A stretch of DNA of 64,000 nt from an uncultured Coriobacteriaceae bacterium (GTDB taxonomy: Bacteria > Actinomycetota > Coriobacteriia > Coriobacteriales > Atopobiaceae): assembly GCA_902798915.1 (NCBI GenBank), contig CADBYM010000007.1:45201-109200 (forward strand). The letters are read 5' to 3'. Below the pieces are notes generated by a model that was given only the letters and a program-made list of their open reading frames with translations, did not search any database and had not been told where the DNA came from. The position numbers were made by a program, and so were the translations under genes. Below, one piece after another: positions 53,748 to 63,023 of this stretch (position 1 is the first letter of the stretch; every line of letters begins with the position of its first letter).

Positions 53748-54573
53748 CGAAAGCCTTGTTGATGGCAATGTTGAAGTCGTGGCAGGTGTCGATGAGGCCC
53801 TTGTCCTCGATCTTGTTGAGCCAGTCCTCGCTGCCGCCGTTGGCCACGCGCGCCGCCACGTAGAGCTGGGCTGCCTTCTCCACGGTGTGCGCCAGGCCGA
53901 AGGTGGTGTCGAAGTCGGGGCCGGCCGCAAAGAGCCCGTGATGCGCCCAGACGATGGTGTCGTAGGTCTTCATGAGCGCGCTGGAGGCCTCGGCGATGGC
54001 CGGGCCGCCCGGGACCATCCAGGGCACCACACCCACGCCTGCGGGGAAGACCACCACGCACTCGGTCATCATCTGCCAGAGGCGACGGGTAAAGCCGCGG
54101 TCGGTCAGCGGCACGATGAAGCTCATCTCGATGATGCCGGGGGTGTGAGCGTGGTAGATCACGCGGTTGGCACCGTCGGTACGCGCGGCGGTGACGCAGT
54201 GGTTCATGTAGTGGCTCTCGAACTCGCTCGTCGGACGCGCGCCGTCGAGCAGGCCCCACACGATGCGAAAGGCATCGCCAGCCTCGTTGATCTGGACGAT
54301 GCCGATGTTGTGCGCCGGGTCGTCGGCGACGTTGCGCAAGTACTTGCCGCTGCCGGTGGTAACGAAGTACGAGCCCGCGAGGTTCTCGCCGCGCACGCCC
54401 ATCTGCACCCACGCGCGCGGCTCCGCATCAAAGAACGGACGCGCCTCGGCCACCTCCTCGTCGGTCATGCGGTAGGTGAGGTTGCCGCCGTTGCGCTCGT
54501 GCCAGCCCTGCAGCCAGCCGTCGTCGCACATACGGGTGAGGCCCTTGATGAAGTCCAGCTCTTCCATTGCCAT
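53740..54573 (-). CDS. rhaD: L-rhamnulose-1-phosphate aldolase
   Basis: A 277-aa class II aldolase. ERNGGNLTYRM near the N-terminus, VIYHAHTPGIIEMSF (two zinc-ligand His) and IVWAHHGLFAAG (further His) match RhaD, and length equals the family norm (~274 aa). It splits rhamnulose-1-phosphate to DHAP and L-lactaldehyde. GAGAGGAG precedes the ATG at 54573; it is 19 bp after rhaB and overlaps the isomerase. Confidence 0.92.
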   Translation of the reverse strand: MAMEELDFIKGLTRMCDDGWLQGWHERNGGNLTYRMTDEEVAEARPFFDAEPRAWVQMGVRGENLAGSYFVTTGSGKYLRNVADDPAHNIGIVQINEAGDAFRIVWGLLDGARPTSEFESHYMNHCVTAARTDGANRVIYHAHTPGIIEMSFIVPLTDRGFTRRLWQMMTECVVVFPAGVGVVPWMVPGGPAIAEASSALMKTYDTIVWAHHGLFAAGPDFDTTFGLAHTVEKAAQLYVAARVANGGSEDWLNKIEDKGLIDTCHDFNIAINKAFVD

Positions 54574-54592
54574 GATGCTCTCCTCTCATGCC

Positions 54593-56017
54593 CTAGCGGG
54601 GCAGGTATTCCTTGATCTCGAAGCTCTGCTTGATTGCCGCGCGTGCCTCTTCCAGGCTCGCGTACTCGCCGGAATGGATGAACTGCACCATGAGGTTGCC
54701 GAGCGCCGTGCCCTCGGTGGGGCCGGCGAAGACGGGCAGCCCGCAGGCGTCGGCCGTGGCCTGGTTGAGGTAGTCGTTGTTGGAGCCGCCGCCGACGATG
54801 TTGATGCTCGTGTAGTCCACACCGGTGAGCTCGTGCAGCTGGGCCACCGTGCGGGCGTAGTCTGCCGCCAGCGAGTCGTACACGGTCAGCGCGTACTGTC
54901 CCATGGTCTCGGGCACAGGCTGACCGCTCCGCGCGCAGACCGTACGCAGCGCCGTCAGCATGCTCGCGGGGGCGAGGAACTCCTGGTCGTCGGCGTCCAC
55001 CACGGCAGAGAAGCCCGCTGCACGCGCCTCCTCGGCAGCCTTCACCAGCTCGTCCCACGTGGGCGCCACACCCGTGACCTCGCCCAGCTCGCGGCGCACG
55101 TTCTGGATCATCCAGAGGCCCATTATGTTCTTGAGGTAGCGGTAGGTGCCGTACGCCCCGCCCTCGTTCGTGAGGTTGGCCGCAGCGCTCTGCGGCGTGC
55201 AGATGAGTGCGCGGTTCTCCACGCCCACGAGGCTCCAGGTGCCGCTGGAGACGTACACCGCCCGCTCATCAGACGCGGGCACGGCGAGCCAGGCGCTGCC
55301 CGTGTCGTGCGACGCCACGAGCACGACCTCGGCGTCAAAGCCCACGCGCTTCACGATGTCGGGGTTCAGGCGCCCCAGGCTCTCGCCCGGCATGTGAATG
55401 GGCTGGAAGACGTTCCGCGGCAGGTTGAGGAGGTCGATGAGGGCGTCGTCCCATTCGCAGGTCTTCGCGTTGACGAGCGCCGTGGTGCTCGCGTTGGTGT
55501 ACTCCTGGGCCTTCACGCCCGTGAGTACGAAGCCCAAGTAGTCGGGCACCATGAGCAGGGACTTCGCGCCGTCCAGTTGCCCTCGGCTCTCGCGGCTAAG
55601 AGCGCAGAGCTGGTAGGTGTTGAACTGTTGGTACTGGGCGCCGGTGCGCGCATAGTGCTCGGCGAACGAGAGGATGCCCGAGAGCTCGAGCGCGTCCTTC
55701 ACGCCGTAGGTGCGGGAGTCGCGGTAACCCACGGCATCACCGATGCGCTGGTCGCGATCGTCGAGGAGCACGTAGTCCACTGCCCAGGTGTCTATGCCGA
55801 TAGTAGCGGGCGCAAACCCTGCCTCCTTCGCGGCGGCGAGGCCGGCGACCACGCTCTCGGCCAGCGCGTCTATGTCCCAGCACAGGTGGCTGCCCTTTCG
55901 TGTAAGGCCGTTCTCGAAGCGGTAGACCTCCGTCAGCTCCATGTGGCCGTCCACCACCTGCCCTACGATGTGCCTCCCGCTCGACGCCCCGATGTCGATT
56001 GCTAGATGACAGGCCAT
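54593..56017 (-). CDS. rhaB: L-rhamnulokinase
   Basis: A 474-aa FGGY-family kinase. DIGASSGRHIVGQV is the first phosphate loop, GIDTWAVDYVLLDDRD and GYRDSRTYG are typical of rhamnulokinase, and NIVGGGSNNDYLNQATAD is the adenosine motif near the C-terminus. It phosphorylates L-rhamnulose at O1. AAAGGA lies 9 bp before the ATG. It opens the rhaB-rhaD-isomerase-EIIA operon, with a GCGAAAC palindrome upstream. Confidence 0.92.
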   Translation of the reverse strand: MACHLAIDIGASSGRHIVGQVVDGHMELTEVYRFENGLTRKGSHLCWDIDALAESVVAGLAAAKEAGFAPATIGIDTWAVDYVLLDDRDQRIGDAVGYRDSRTYGVKDALELSGILSFAEHYARTGAQYQQFNTYQLCALSRESRGQLDGAKSLLMVPDYLGFVLTGVKAQEYTNASTTALVNAKTCEWDDALIDLLNLPRNVFQPIHMPGESLGRLNPDIVKRVGFDAEVVLVASHDTGSAWLAVPASDERAVYVSSGTWSLVGVENRALICTPQSAAANLTNEGGAYGTYRYLKNIMGLWMIQNVRRELGEVTGVAPTWDELVKAAEEARAAGFSAVVDADDQEFLAPASMLTALRTVCARSGQPVPETMGQYALTVYDSLAADYARTVAQLHELTGVDYTSINIVGGGSNNDYLNQATADACGLPVFAGPTEGTALGNLMVQFIHSGEYASLEEARAAIKQSFEIKEYLPR

Positions 56018-56165
56018 GTTCTTGGGTCCTTTCTGTCTCGTTCGGAACTGTTGTCTCGAGAGTACGGTGCGGAATCGATTGGCGTGCTCGACTTCGGTGA
56101 GTCCTCAACCACGTTTCGGGACGATCCTGCAAGAGATGCGAATACAGAAGCAAACGGGCGTTTTG

Positions 56166-56182
56166 GCGAAACGGTGTTTCAG
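56166..56182. promoter_or_regulatory. Operator-like palindrome upstream of rhaB
   Basis: GCGAAACGGTGTTTCAG: same left half and spacer length as the site at 48731, with two changes in the right half. It is ~150 bp upstream of the rhaB start. Confidence 0.6.
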
Positions 56183-56212
56183 CGGATGCCCAAGCTGCAA
56201 ATGCAAAGTGAG

Positions 56213-56257
56213 AAGGGTCACCCATATGGAACGGGATAACCTGCATGGGTGACCCTT
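56213..56257. terminator. Strong inverted repeat between the esterase and rhaB
   Basis: AAGGGTCACCCAT (56213-56225) pairs perfectly with ATGGGTGACCCTT (56245-56257), 19-nt loop; TGTTTTTGCTTTT follows on the plus strand, with only short T runs on the minus strand. It probably ends the leftward esterase transcript, or serves as a second operator. Confidence 0.55.
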
Positions 56258-56305
56258 AGATGTTTTTGCTTTTGGACAGACAGCCTGCCACATCGGCTGG
56301 ATTTG

Positions 56306-57163
56306 TCAGCCAAGCGTCATGCGCAGCCACTCGGCTGCGAGCGTGGCCCAGTGGGCGAGGTGAGGGTCGAGGCTGCTCGGCTTCTTGGCCGTGGTCTCGT
56401 CGGCGAGGGAGAGCCCGTGATCACCGCACCCGAAGACGTGCAGCTCGCAGGGCACCTTGAGCTCGCGCAGGCGCAGCGCGTACTCAATGGATTGCGCGGG
56501 GTCTACGAGCGAGTCGCCGAAGGTCGTCCACACGAAGGTGGGGGGCACGCCGGGCGTGAGGTGGTCGAGCGGGCTCATCTCGTCCATGAGCTCGGGCGTG
56601 AGCCGTGCATCGCCGATGGCGCCGCGTACGCTGGCGCGCATGAACTCCGCGAAGGCGAGCGCCCTGGCGTCGCCGGTCACCTGACCCAGGTCCATGGTGC
56701 CGTCGAGAGAGCCGAGGGCGGCATAGCGTCGGAAGTCCACCAGCGGGTAACAAAGAATACTGGCGTTGGGGCTCAGTCGCTCGTCGGCCGCATAGGCGTT
56801 GGCGTACGAGGCGCACAGGTAGCCGCCGGCGGAGAACCCCAGCGTCGCCACCTTGTCGGGGTCCACGAGCCACTCGGCCGCGTGGTCGCGTACGATTGTC
56901 ATTGCCTCGGCCAGGTCAAGCAGTGGCTTAGGGTAGACGCAGGCCCCTGGCGCGGAGGCCTCGGTGGAGTACGTGAGCACCGCCGCGTGGAAGCCCTCGG
57001 AGTTGAGTCGGCGCGCCATAGGCTCGCCCTCGTTGGGGCTGCAGTCCAGGAAGCCGCCGCCCGGGCACACGATCACGAGGGGCAGGGGCTTGTCCGTTGC
57101 GAGCAAGAAGGCGTCCAGCGAGGTGCGCTCGTTGCCATCGACGATGAAGCTCTTGCGTGGCAT
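56306..57163 (-). CDS. Alpha/beta hydrolase, acetylesterase-like
   Basis: A 285-aa protein of the same broad family as that at 47583 but not a close copy. VIVCPGGGFLD (30-40) is the oxyanion region, LGFSAGGYLCAS (108-119, Ser111) the nucleophile elbow, TTFGDSLVDPAQS holds the acid and GCGDHGLSLA the His. No signal peptide. AAAGGAG precedes the ATG. It may deacetylate imported rhamnosides, or hydrolyse another ester in the same pathway. Confidence 0.8.
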   Translation of the reverse strand: MPRKSFIVDGNERTSLDAFLLATDKPLPLVIVCPGGGFLDCSPNEGEPMARRLNSEGFHAAVLTYSTEASAPGACVYPKPLLDLAEAMTIVRDHAAEWLVDPDKVATLGFSAGGYLCASYANAYAADERLSPNASILCYPLVDFRRYAALGSLDGTMDLGQVTGDARALAFAEFMRASVRGAIGDARLTPELMDEMSPLDHLTPGVPPTFVWTTFGDSLVDPAQSIEYALRLRELKVPCELHVFGCGDHGLSLADETTAKKPSSLDPHLAHWATLAAEWLRMTLG

Positions 57164-57201
57164 CGATGTCTCCTTTCAGAATCGGATGGCCTTAGAAAAG
57201 A

Positions 57202-57231
57202 CCGCCTGCTGGTGGAAGGGCCAGCGGGCGG
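57202..57231 (-). terminator. Intrinsic terminator after the EIIBC gene
   Basis: CCGCCTGCTGG (57202-57212) pairs with CCAGCGGGCGG (57221-57231) through an 11-bp stem with one wobble. On the minus strand TCTTTTCT follows, a fair U-tract. Transcription of the esterase beyond it would need read-through or its own promoter. Confidence 0.75.
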
Positions 57232-57252
57232 ACAAGGGAGGGAAGGGCTTGC

Positions 57253-58641
57253 TTACTTGGCGTCGGGGTCGAAGCCAGGCCAGAAGCGGGTGATCAGGAA
57301 GCAGGCGACGAAGCTCGTGAGCATGCCGAGGGCGGCGCCGATCATGGAGTGCACGTCGCCGTCGGGGCCGAGGTAGATGGGCAGGGCGAACACGCCGGAG
57401 GCACCGAAGGTGTAGACCTTGGTGTTGAAGAGCGCGGGGACGATGCCCGAGATCGCGCCGCCGAGGGCCATTGCCGCGAGGGTCTGCTTGTGCTGCAGGC
57501 AGATGCCGTAGAGCGCGGGCTCGTTGATGCCGAAGAAGCCGGTGATGGAGGAGGACAGGGCAAGCTCCTTGGTGGCCTCCTTCTTGGACATGAAGTACAC
57601 GGCCATGGCGACGCCCACGGAGGTCATGTTGTTGCAGAGCAGGCCCATGACGGGGTCGGAGCCCTGGGTGATGATGTTGTTGACGAGCAGCATGGCGATC
57701 GGCATGTGGATGCCCATGGGGACGACGAAGCTCATCCAGGTGGCGCCGAGCACCGCGCCGCAGACGATGGGGCTGAAGTTGTAGAGGCCGAGGATGACGT
57801 TGGTGACCATGCCGGAGAGCACGTTGATCACGGGGCCGATGGCGGCAAGGGCGATGGGGGCGGTGATGAGCACGGTGAGGAACGGGGTCATGAAGAAGGT
57901 GACGGCACTGGGCAGGTGCTTCTTGAGGAACTTGTAGACGACGCTGCCGAGGCCGGCTGCCGCCATGGCCGGGAAGAGCGTGGAGGTGTACCCCTGGATC
58001 GCCACGGGGATGATGCCGAAGAGGTGCAGCGTCTGGCCGGCCAGCTCGGGGTTGGCGAGTGCGGGGTAGGCGAGCGCGCCGCCGAGCAGGGCGCCGACCG
58101 CCTCGTCATACTTGAGGTGCTTGGCGGTGAAGAATCCCGCGAGCACCGGCATGAAGAACATGGCCACCTGGCCGAGGCCGTTGAGGATCTGGTAGGTCTC
58201 GTCGCCGGACTGGACGAGGCCGGTGAGCGTGAGGATGGAGACGAGCGAGGACACGAGGCCGCAGCCGATGATGGCGGGGAGCAGCGGCATCATAACGCCG
58301 CACATGAACTTGAGGGCCGCGTCCATGGGGGCTCATCTTCTCCGCCGGGGCGTCGTCATCGTCGGCGTCAACCGCGCCGGTTCCCTTGCCGGTGAGGGCG
58401 ACCACCTCGTCGTACATCTTCTCGACGGTGGTGCCGATGCACACTGGTACTGGCCGCCGGCCTCCACGACCTGGATGACGCCGGGGACCTTGGAGACGGC
58501 CTCGGTGTTGTTGTGCGCTAACTCCTGGTCCTTGAGGAAGAACCTGACGCGCGTGATGCAGTGGGTGACGCTCTTGATGTTGTCGTTTCCGCCGACGAGC
58601 TCGACGATCTTGGCTGCTGACTCTTTGTAATCGACTGCCAT
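57253..58641 (-). pseudogene. PTS EIIBC permease (glucose/beta-glucoside type) with two compensating frameshifts
   Basis: From ATG 58641 (AAGGGAA upstream) the EIIB domain starts MAVDYKESAAKIVELVGG and has the phospho-Cys28 (THCITRVRF). At ~58444 the frame is lost after VVEAGGQYQ (one base missing, GG to G) and continues as VCIGTTVEKMYDEVV. At the C-run 58327-58331 (five where four would do) it returns to the original frame as MDAALKFMCGVMMPLLPAI, the EIIC start. EIIC is otherwise complete to 57253, with about ten membrane spans, and GFFGINEPALYG, the conserved family motif. The corrected protein would be ~462 aa without EIIA. It likely imports and phosphorylates a rhamnose-containing sugar. 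Unless the shifts are sequencing errors it is inactive. Confidence 0.8.
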
Positions 58642-58900
58642 TTCCCTTCCCTTTCCCTTGGGGTCTCGCGGTCCGCTCCCGCTTTGCTTGATAACAGGAT
58701 GCCGCGGAGGGCACGGGCTAAAAGGGCAGATGACCCGTTCGTGCACAGCGTTTCGCTCGCAATGAGCGGCGCTGGTATTGACGAGAAACAGCGTACCATT
58801 GGGCGGCAAGTTGGAGGGTTTGGCGGGTGCAGCAAGAAAGAGGAGCGACAGGTGATGATGCTTGAGGTGATGTCGCGGTTTGGGTTCGCGGTAAATGCCG
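58642..58900. promoter_or_regulatory. EIIBC promoter region with operator-like site
   Basis: About 260 bp without a gene. At 58740-58756 the minus strand reads GCGAAACGCTGTGCACG, the same left half and spacer as the palindrome at 48731 and the same variant right half (GTGCAC) as at 48677. A weaker site (GAGAAAC) follows at 58783. The region also marks the junction to the mobilisation genes. Confidence 0.6.
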
Positions 58901-60099
58901 CCGCTATTATCGTTCCCTGCCCTTGCCCGACCTGTTCTGCTCGTGGTGGCGCTCGCTGGTGGGAGCCGTCGTCATATGGCCTTCGCCCGCCGTCGTCATG
59001 GCCGGGGTTGGGCCTGCGGACCACCGTTGGCTTCGGGGCCGTCTGGGGCAGCAGCCCGTAACGCTCGCAGGACTCGCGGAGCGCCTCGAGGCGTGCCGTC
59101 TTCGAGCCGTCACGCGAGTGCGAGATCGCCCTGTCCATCTCAGCGAGGCTCCTGACGTTGTTGCGCGATACGAAGCCGACCGCGCGGGCGAGCTCCCCAA
59201 GCTCACGAAGATCGCGGACCTCGATCGCGCCGTTCGCCAGCCTGACGATCCTCTCGGCAGCCTTGGGCGAGGCGCTCCGCGTGGCCGTCCGCATCGCGGA
59301 GTTTACGCCGCTCCTCGTGTACCCGGAGCCCAGCTTGGCGCCGGTGACCCTGCGGGTGGGGGTATCGGCGAGCGCGTAGACCCAGTCGCCCGCGCGCGAC
59401 CTCGAGGGCTCCGCGACGACCCCCATCCTCCCCAGCAGCGCCACGAAGTCACGCTCGGTGCGCGCCGTGCCCCTCGCGACCGCCACCCTCTCGCGGATGT
59501 CGGCCACCCACGAGTACTCGCCCTTCGCCGTGATCTCGCGCTCGGCCCTGCCGACCCGCCTCCTCTGCCAGGGGACCGACTCGTGGTCTGCGAAGGCGCT
59601 GAGGCCGTGCTCGGCCGATACGCGCTGCAGGGCCCGCTTGAGAGCCCTCGGGTCGGGGTCGCGCAGGCGCCCCCGGTCTCGAGGTTGGTGTTGTTGACGA
59701 CGACGTGGGCGTGGAGGACGCGCCCCTCGTTGTCGTCGTGGTAGACGACGGCCACCTCATGCTCGGGGAAGCAATCCCTCACCCATGACATGGTGGCAGA
59801 CCGGAGCGCTGTGAGGCCCGCTGCGTCCCTCGGGTCGGGCGAGACGATGTAGTGCTTGTAGGTGCGTGCCCTCCTGTCGCCCCAGGGGCGTCGTTCCCGA
59901 ACTCTGCGCGCGTCGCGTCCATCACGGAAGCCCAGTCGAACTCGCCGTAGGAGGGGAGGGGGCCGTCGGAAGGCAGCTCGGGGGCGTCGAGGTTGAGGAA
60001 GTCGTGCGCGAGGGCGCGTCCGTCCCGCTCGAGGTAGGCCCGCGCCTTCGCGAGGCCGGTGTGCCCCGATATCGGCTTGAGTATCGTCACGCTCACCAC
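58900..60099 (-). pseudogene. MobA/VirD2-type relaxase, frameshifted and truncated
   Basis: Start GTG 60099, overlapping mobC. The N-terminal frame (TILKPISGHTGLAKARAYL to EFGNDAP) is lost at ~59885, resumes as WGDRRARTYKHYIVSPD and runs through VVYHDDNEGRVLHAHVVVNN, which has the HxH metal motif of relaxases. It is lost again at a five-base C-run (59670-59674) and resumes as GRLRDPDPRALKRALQRV. The rest extends to about SHQRAPPRAEQVG and then drifts into non-coding sequence in front of the EIIBC gene; the left boundary is approximate. Relaxases nick oriT and lead transfer. Both shifts are single bases in G/C runs, so errors in sequence are possible. Confidence 0.75.
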
Positions 60100-60509
60100 C
60101 CCCGCACGGTCGGGCGGCCCATGATGGCGGCCTCCGCCTCGCGGACCTCCGAGACCCCTGTGAGGGTGGCCGCCTGCAGTCGGCCCGCTCCCTCCATGGC
60201 CTCGAGGAGGTCGAGCTCGTCGACGCCGTGCTCGCGCACGGCCTTCGCGATCGCGTTGAGGGAGCGCGTCGACTGGTTGAGCAGCGTGCCGAGCCCGCGC
60301 ACGCAGCGCACGTGCTTGGCGTAGCTCGCGCGGTCGAGCACGACGACGGTGGTTCCGCCGCCCGCGCTCTCCGCCGCGTCAGACGCGACGATCATCTGCC
60401 TCACGGCCTCCGAGGGCGTCGAGCCCGACGCCTCGCAGAGCCGTCCCAGGGCGGCCGCCTCGCCGTCGCTGAGCATCACGTGAAGATGCCTCTGCCTTCT
60501 CCTGGGCAT
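60093..60509 (-). CDS. MobC-like mobilisation accessory protein
   Basis: A 138-aa protein starting at ATG 60509 (AAAGGA upstream). It opens with a basic, ribbon-helix-helix-like segment (PRRRQRHLHVMLSDGEAAAL) and has the MobC-type region GLGTLLNQSTRSLNAIAKAV. MobC helps the relaxase open oriT DNA. It overlaps the relaxase start, the normal gene order of small mobilisable elements. Confidence 0.75.
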   Translation of the reverse strand: MPRRRQRHLHVMLSDGEAAALGRLCEASGSTPSEAVRQMIVASDAAESAGGGTTVVVLDRASYAKHVRCVRGLGTLLNQSTRSLNAIAKAVREHGVDELDLLEAMEGAGRLQAATLTGVSEVREAEAAIMGRPTVRGW

Positions 60510-60613
60510 CACATGTCCTTTCCTAGGGGCGCGGGGCCTCCCCCGCACGGTCTTGGCGCCGACGGGCGCGCCGGAGGCCGCAACCTGGGTGTGAACACAG
60601 GTTGGGCAGCTCG

Positions 60614-61648
60614 CTACACGCCCTCACATCCCGGGCAAAGCCTGCTGTCCGAACGGCGACCAATTCGTCCTGGTTGCACGTGTGGCACGTGTTGCAGGTG
60701 CGGGAGGGGCGTCCCCGGACGTGCCGCAAGCGCCCTGACCGACGTGAGCGCCCTGCACACGTATCTCGGCTTCCTGCCGTCGAAAAGGGCGGCAAGCGCA
60801 GACCGCAGTCCCTTCCTCGTGACCGCGCCGAGGCCCTCCGGGCCTTCGGGGCAGAGGCGCTCGAGGAGCGGGACGATTGTCTCGATGTCGTGCCCGATGG
60901 TCCTCTCCTTCATGCCGGCGGCCCTCCGCCAGCCGACGAACTCGCCTATGATCTGCCCGTATGGTCCGGCCTCCGGCCTCTGCACGACGGTGCCGCCACG
61001 GACATGGAGCGTGCCCGCGTCGTGCATGCTGCGGACGTGGAGCGCGGCTGGGCGGAGAATGTGGCGGAAGGACGCCTCCGAGCACCAGCCTCCATCCACC
61101 CTCTCGATGAAGGAGTCGAGGGCCTCGTCGGAGTAGCGGCCCGTCCCATGCTCCATGAAGTGCGATACGAGCCTGGGGAGCGCGCACATCCTGTAGCACC
61201 TGACGGAGCTGGTGGAATAGCCCCTGCGCTCCATCTCGCCGAGCACCGCGAGCGACAGCCCCACGACGCTCTCGCGGTCACTCCTGACCTCGTCGGGGAC
61301 GGGCCGCGAGAGCGGGTTGTCCGCCTTCTTCCACGCGGGAGAGAGCGTCGCGCTGCGGCCCACCGACCCGTACTCGGCCATGTCGAGCATGTCGGCCACC
61401 AGCCGTCGGCGCTCTTGGAAAGTGGACTGCGAGATCTCCCCGCCCTCGTAGAGGGTGAAGAGCTCCTCCTGGAGGTCGCCCAGGGACCGCGTCGAGGGCT
61501 CGGCGGTTCCGTGCTTGTCCGCGTGCGCCCGCTCTGCCCAGCGGGACGCCCGCCTGAGACCCCTGATCCTGGTTGGCGGCGCATTCGCCTCAAGGTTAGC
61601 GCTGATGGCGGCCTCGGCCAACCCGCCAATGGTCGTGTGTATCGACAC
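60614..61648 (-). pseudogene. Truncated tyrosine-recombinase-like protein
   Basis: A 344-aa frame from GTG 61648 with AGGAGG at good spacing. The middle (EISQSTFQERRRLVADMLD, YRMCALPRLVSHFMEHG, RTIGHDIETIVPLLERL) resembles the N-terminal, DNA-arm or core-binding part of large phage-type integrases/recombinases. The catalytic domain with R..HxxR..Y is missing: after RYVCRALTSVRALA (~60,740) the sequence turns into unrelated residues and stops. It is therefore a 3'-truncated remnant next to mobC. The family call is tentative. Confidence 0.55.
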
Positions 61649-61695
61649 TCTGTTCCTCCTGTTCCGTCGGTTTCATTTGACGTACAGGAGCCATT

Positions 61696-61998
61696 ATGAG
61701 TCAGGCAATTATTCCGAAGAAATCAACGTCCGCGGCGCCGCTACCTGCCACTATTCGGATGGCGGCGCCACGGGCGAAACTTCGGGATAATGCCATTGGA
61801 ACGCTGGGATGCACCAAGAACCCCGTTCTGAGGGAGGTGTTCCGAGAAGGATTACCCGAGTTGGTCCGACGAATTGAGCCGAGCTTAGTTGTCGTGTACG
61901 GCGCCATTCATGAACCGACCCTGTCTCCTGTATTCGAGGCGGGTATCGATATAGTCCATTTCAATTGCCAGACTTCCATCGTGAAGGAGGCAAGCTAA
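61696..61998 (+). pseudogene. C-terminal fragment of a DUF4417-like protein
   Basis: A 100-aa frame with TLGCTKNPVLREVFREGLP and EPSLVVVYGAIHE, typical of the C-terminal part of DUF4417 proteins found in mobile elements. About 100-150 N-terminal residues are missing, replaced by a low-complexity start. CAGGAG precedes the ATG, so a short product may be made. It is directly followed by the toxin-like gene. Confidence 0.5.
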
Positions 61999-61999
61999 T

Positions 62000-62389
62000 A
62001 TGGGACTCATAGTCAGCACTGCATTGGTTGCCGGTAGAAGTTTCTTTAGCAACGTCGAGGATGCTGCGGATCTCGTACCACTTAACCAGTATGGCAACTT
62101 CGGCAGCAAGAGCAAGAAGAAGGGGAGCAAGTCGCGGGTATTCGAAGCGGACAGCCCGGCGCGAACTGCCTACGACTTCCAATCGAGGGCTGCCCGAGGG
62201 TACGTATCGATGACCAAGATTAAGTGGGGCCAGGTCATGACAATGTCTGATGGCACAATCATCACGTACCGGATGCGCTCCTCCTCGAAAGACCATACTC
62301 CTGTGGTCGAGCTGCAGGTTCATAACATGCCTGGGGTCAGGAGCCAGAAAATACACTTCATTCCAAGGGGGACAAATGTCAGGCGTTAA
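62000..62389 (+). CDS. Orphan polymorphic-toxin-type C-terminal domain
   Basis: A 129-aa protein without secretion signal. Its C-terminal ~80 residues (TAYDFQSRAARGYVSM, MTMSDGTIITYRMRSSSKDH, VRSQKIHFIPRG) match, from memory, a small domain often found at the very end of polymorphic toxins and RHS/CDI proteins, where it is the toxin. AAGGAGG lies nine bases before the ATG. It overlaps the next gene by 14 bp, as expected for a toxin-immunity pair. A free toxin domain without carrier is typical for cassettes left behind by recombination. The activity is unknown. Confidence 0.6.
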   Translation: MGLIVSTALVAGRSFFSNVEDAADLVPLNQYGNFGSKSKKKGSKSRVFEADSPARTAYDFQSRAARGYVSMTKIKWGQVMTMSDGTIITYRMRSSSKDHTPVVELQVHNMPGVRSQKIHFIPRGTNVRR

Positions 62390-62948
62390 CAAGACCATCA
62401 ATGCGGATGGCATGAGAGTACTGAGGGATATTGTCGACGAGGCGATTGTCTCTCTTGAGGCTGTGATTGTCGCTAGGGATAACGTGGCTTGGGGCGTAGT
62501 TCGCCTCAACACGACCTCGGGGCCGGTGGAGGTCAGGAACCGCATAGAAGAGCTGCCAATCAATGACGAGGGGGAGACGGATGAGTTCGGAGTCCTCTCC
62601 GTGATGCTGGCTAACGGTGCCTTTGTGGTTGACGATGTCGATCAAGAGGCAAGCGTATGCCCTCTGGACGAGATGGTTACTGGCATCACACTGATCAACG
62701 GTCGTGTTGTAACGTACGAGGATGGGGAGGCCATCGCGGACCGGTCGTACACTCAAGCGATAGTGTTCGAACTGGCGTCGGGCGAGTACCTCGTCCTGGA
62801 CAAAGGCGCGTGGTTTAGCGAGATGATTTCCATCAATATGGGCCCAGTATCCAGCGTCTTCATCTCGGATGACTCGGAGGACTGGGAGGATGACCCAGAA
62901 GAACCTTCGATTCACTACGGATGGGAGAGGGCCTTCGTGCGCGTATAG
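62376..62948 (+). CDS. Probable immunity protein for the adjacent toxin domain
   Basis: A 190-aa protein from ATG 62376 (AAGGGGG upstream). It is acidic (many Asp/Glu; the end reads DDSEDWEDDPEEPSIHYG), soluble and without recognised domain, which fits an immunity protein. The assignment rests on its overlap with the toxin-like gene and on its charge. Confidence 0.5.
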   Translation: MSGVNKTINADGMRVLRDIVDEAIVSLEAVIVARDNVAWGVVRLNTTSGPVEVRNRIEELPINDEGETDEFGVLSVMLANGAFVVDDVDQEASVCPLDEMVTGITLINGRVVTYEDGEAIADRSYTQAIVFELASGEYLVLDKGAWFSEMISINMGPVSSVFISDDSEDWEDDPEEPSIHYGWERAFVRV

Positions 62949-63023
62949 CTCTGCAGCTTCGCGCATTGCTACCAGCGCAAACGCAGTAGGGTGACGTCAT
63001 GACGTCGCCCGACTTCGAGTGAG

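Noticed and set aside
50066..58395. Several long open frames opposite the rhamnosidase, isomerase, rhaB and EIIBC genes
   Set aside because: All are antisense mirrors with Val/Glu/His/Asp-rich, domain-less sequences; the true genes carry catalytic motifs.
58327..58444. Programmed frameshifting in EIIBC
   Set aside because: Two opposite shifts 117 bases apart without a typical slippery heptamer plus structure; EIIBC proteins are not known to use it.
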